The notes below the pieces were generated by a model that worked only from the letters and a program-made list of their open reading frames with translations, made no database searches and was not told the DNA's origin. Below are positions 62,443-64,000 of a DNA stretch of 64,000 nt, one piece after another. Origin of the DNA: Bacillus sp. FJAT-44742 (GTDB lineage Bacteria > Bacillota > Bacilli > Bacillales > Marinococcaceae); NCBI RefSeq assembly GCF_002797315.1, contig NZ_KZ454936.1, positions 306,414 through 370,413 of the forward strand, read 5' to 3'. How positions within the stretch are numbered: the first letter of the stretch is position 1; each line of letters opens with the position of its first letter. A program made the translations under genes and the position numbers.

Positions 62443-63312
62443 ATGAAAGAGAAGTTTCAACATATATATAAAGAATTCGAAAACAGCCCGGATACCCTCG
62501 GGATCTTGTCAGTAAGAAAAAAAGAAACACAAGAATCTTTTACAGACTTCTTTGATGTAATAGTGGTTGTCATTGTGAAAATGGAAACCCAGACGAATGT
62601 AAAGCACTATGATTGTGACGGCCGATCAGTCGCACTTCATCTCGTTACGGAAAAGGAAATCTTTCATTGGATGATTACCGGAGCAAATAGAAAAGTCATT
62701 GAATGGGTTTTTAAAGGAAGAATACTTTTCAATAGAAATGAAGCAGTTACTTCCTTAAGAGAAAGGTTAAATAATTTCCATGCTGTTGATCAGGAGCAGA
62801 AAATAGGTGTGGAATTTGCTAAGCTTATCCGATACTTCGAGGATGGGAAATCTCTATATAACGGTTTGAATTTCCTTGATGCTTTTCATCATTTCATGCG
62901 AGCTCTCCAGCATTTAGCTCGTCTGAATATTATAGAACAAGGGAGATATCCGGAAATTACTGTCTGGGAACAGGTGAGGGATATTGAGCCGGAAACGTAT
63001 AAATTGTATCAGGAATTAGTGCTGGGTGAAGAGCCTCTTGAAAAAAGACTGGAATTATTAATGATTGCTATTGAGTTTGCGATACGATCTAACCTGAAAA
63101 TAGGAAGCGTACATTTGTTGACTGTTATGGAAAAGCGGACAGGTTCATGGACTTTTGAAGAATTAGCCGGGCAAAGAGAAGTACAGGAGTATATTATCGA
63201 TTTGGAAGTGGTGATTGCTTACCTGGCTGACCAGGGGGTGATTGAGAAGTTTGAGAAAGATTCCAGCACACCGGGTGTCTCTTACTTAAACTATCATTTG
63301 CAAGAAAGATAA
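62443..63312 (+). CDS. ygxA: YgxA nucleotidyltransferase-like protein
   Basis: A 289-residue cytoplasmic protein of the YgxA family, which has an N-terminal nucleotidyltransferase-like fold (FFDVIVVVIVKMET carries the expected acidic position) and a helical C-terminal half (DAFHHFMRALQHLARLNIIEQ). The catalytic Asp pair of active nucleotidyltransferases is incomplete, so it may be inactive. ATG 62443 follows AGGGAGG; the upstream frame to 62341 lacks signals. As in B. subtilis it precedes an rrn operon. Confidence 0.85.
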   Translation: MKEKFQHIYKEFENSPDTLGILSVRKKETQESFTDFFDVIVVVIVKMETQTNVKHYDCDGRSVALHLVTEKEIFHWMITGANRKVIEWVFKGRILFNRNEAVTSLRERLNNFHAVDQEQKIGVEFAKLIRYFEDGKSLYNGLNFLDAFHHFMRALQHLARLNIIEQGRYPEITVWEQVRDIEPETYKLYQELVLGEEPLEKRLELLMIAIEFAIRSNLKIGSVHLLTVMEKRTGSWTFEELAGQREVQEYIIDLEVVIAYLADQGVIEKFEKDSSTPGVSYLNYHLQER

Positions 63313-63355
63313 CAATTTATGATTGACGCTAGGTTACATAGGTGATATATTATTA

Positions 63356-63390
63356 AACGTCGCTGATTCGCAGCGGCGATTTCTTTTCTA
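63356..63390 (+). terminator. Terminator after ygxA
   Basis: CGTCGCTG pairs with CAGCGGCG with one wobble around ATTCG, followed by ATTTCTTTTCT. Confidence 0.65.
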
Positions 63391-63409
63391 AAAATAATAA
63401 AAAAACTTG

Positions 63410-63438
63410 TTGACTGTTTCGTGACAGCATGTTACATT
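63410..63438 (+). promoter_or_regulatory. rrn promoter P1
   Basis: TTGACT, 17-nt spacer, TACATT. Confidence 0.8.
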
Positions 63439-63492
63439 GTTAATCCGCGCTTAAAAGCAAGCAAGTCAGGAAAATCCTTTTACAAAAGGGTA

Positions 63493-63521
63493 TTGACAGC
63501 TAAGTGAGCGCATGATAAATT
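63493..63521 (+). promoter_or_regulatory. rrn promoter P2
   Basis: TTGACA, 17-nt spacer, TAAATT. Confidence 0.8.
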
Positions 63522-63574
63522 GTTAATTGTCGCTTAAGAACAGCGAGTCACCAAAAACGAATTAAAAAAACTTG

Positions 63575-63603
63575 TTGACTTGGTATTAGCGATATGTTAT
63601 CAT
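63575..63603 (+). promoter_or_regulatory. rrn promoter P3
   Basis: TTGACT, 17-nt spacer, TATCAT. All three repeats share a CTTGTTGACT or TATTGACA context and a G/C-rich stretch after the -10. Confidence 0.8.
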
Positions 63604-63634
63604 GAGTAAGTCGCCAAAAAAACGGCGGACAAGT

Positions 63635-63647
63635 TGTCCTTTGAAAA
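63635..63647 (+). promoter_or_regulatory. rrn boxA antitermination element
   Basis: TGTCCTTTGAAAA closely matches the rrn boxA (TGYTCTTTGAAAA), 68 nt before mature 16S. Confidence 0.7.
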
Positions 63648-63714
63648 TCGAATGAAAGTCAAACGTCAGTTAATTTCTATTAAAGTAAGTTAAGTTAGTT
63701 TCAAACATCTTCAT

Positions 63715-64000
63715 TTTATCGGAGAGTTTGATCCTGGCTCAGGACGAACGCTGGCGGCGTGCCTAATACATGCAAGTCGAGCGCAGGAAACAAGCTGTGC
63801 CCTTCGGGGCAAAGCTTGTGGAATGAGCGGCGGACGGGTGAGTAACACGTGGGCAACCTGCCTTACAGACTGGGATAACCCCGGGAAACCGGGGCTAATA
63901 CCGGATAATCAAGAAGGTCACATGATCTTCTTGTAAAAGTTGGGATTTATCCTAACACTGTGAGATGGGCCCGCGGCGCATTAGCTAGTTGGTGAGGTAA
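63715..64000 (+). rRNA. rrs: 16S ribosomal RNA, 5' part (runs off the window)
   Basis: TTTATCGGAGAGTTTGATCC at 63715 is the usual 5' end of mature Bacillus 16S rRNA. The conserved segments around GGCGGCGTGCC, AGTCGAGCG, AGCGGCGGACGGGTGAGTAA and CCGGGAAACCGGGGCTAATACC follow. The 3' part is outside the window, so the rest of the operon cannot be described. Confidence 0.99.

Overview
The window looks like chromosome of a moderately AT-rich, spore-forming, probably halophilic or haloalkaliphilic member of the Bacillaceae. Spore genes (sspK, sspE, pdaA, a Spo0E-like phosphatase), Bacillus-type ribosome binding sites, PerR and the 5' end of a Bacillus-like 16S rRNA gene support the family. A complete ectABC operon and three extremely Asp-rich lipoproteins suggest life at high or fluctuating salinity. 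The genus cannot be fixed from the sequence alone. No IS element, prophage, CRISPR array or tRNA was seen.

Layout. 1-7 kb: the 3' part of rocB, a TspO-like membrane protein, an NhaC/YuiF-type transporter, an orphan N-hydroxylase, then three tandem paralogous hyperacidic lipoproteins, one carrying a 36-bp repeat that encodes Met-Leu-Gly plus nine Asp. 7-18 kb: RNase HI, stress and oxidative-repair genes (yfkM-like, msrA-msrB, a ferritin-like protein, a ytxH-like protein, a VLRF1-type factor), a hydrolase/SCP2 pair, and OsmC-YitT-MATE. Several of these have sigma-B-like promoters. Small genes Spo0E-like and fbpB-like sit in the gaps. 18-34 kb: yfkD, yfkAB, a phosphatase, an AbgT transporter divergent from class I fumarase, an SDR remnant, pdaA, an AlkA-type glycosylase, rlmCD, a PurM-like protein, and adeR-ald.

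34-38 kb: ectABC on the minus strand from a strong sigma-A-type promoter, with a terminator-like hairpin between ectB and ectC, then a Glu/Leu/Phe/Val dehydrogenase across an 870-bp intergenic region. 38-64 kb: a block in the order known from Bacillus subtilis (yfhF, recX, yfhH, sspK, yfhJ, yfhP, mutY, yfhS, fabL, sspE, ygaC, ygaD, ygaE, hemL, bcp, perR, ygzB, ygxA, rrn). It is interrupted by an inserted segment between mutY and yfhS (SDR, a gamma-glutamyltransferase-like enzyme, a tandem pair of unknown paralogs, a quinone reductase, an aminotransferase) and by a GTPase between ygaE and hemL. It ends in three tandem rrn promoters, a boxA-like element and the start of 16S rRNA.

Themes: osmoadaptation (ectoine, acidic lipoproteins, transporters), peroxide and redox stress (PerR with its autoregulatory box, a second PerR-like box, Bcp, MsrAB, ferritin-like, OsmC), DNA and RNA repair or modification, amino-acid catabolism (rocB, ald, glutamate-type dehydrogenase, Ggt-like), and sporulation. 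Most is ordinary core genome. The least explained parts are the tandem Asp-repeat lipoproteins, the unknown tandem paralogs at 47.0-47.8 kb and the predicted regulatory sites.
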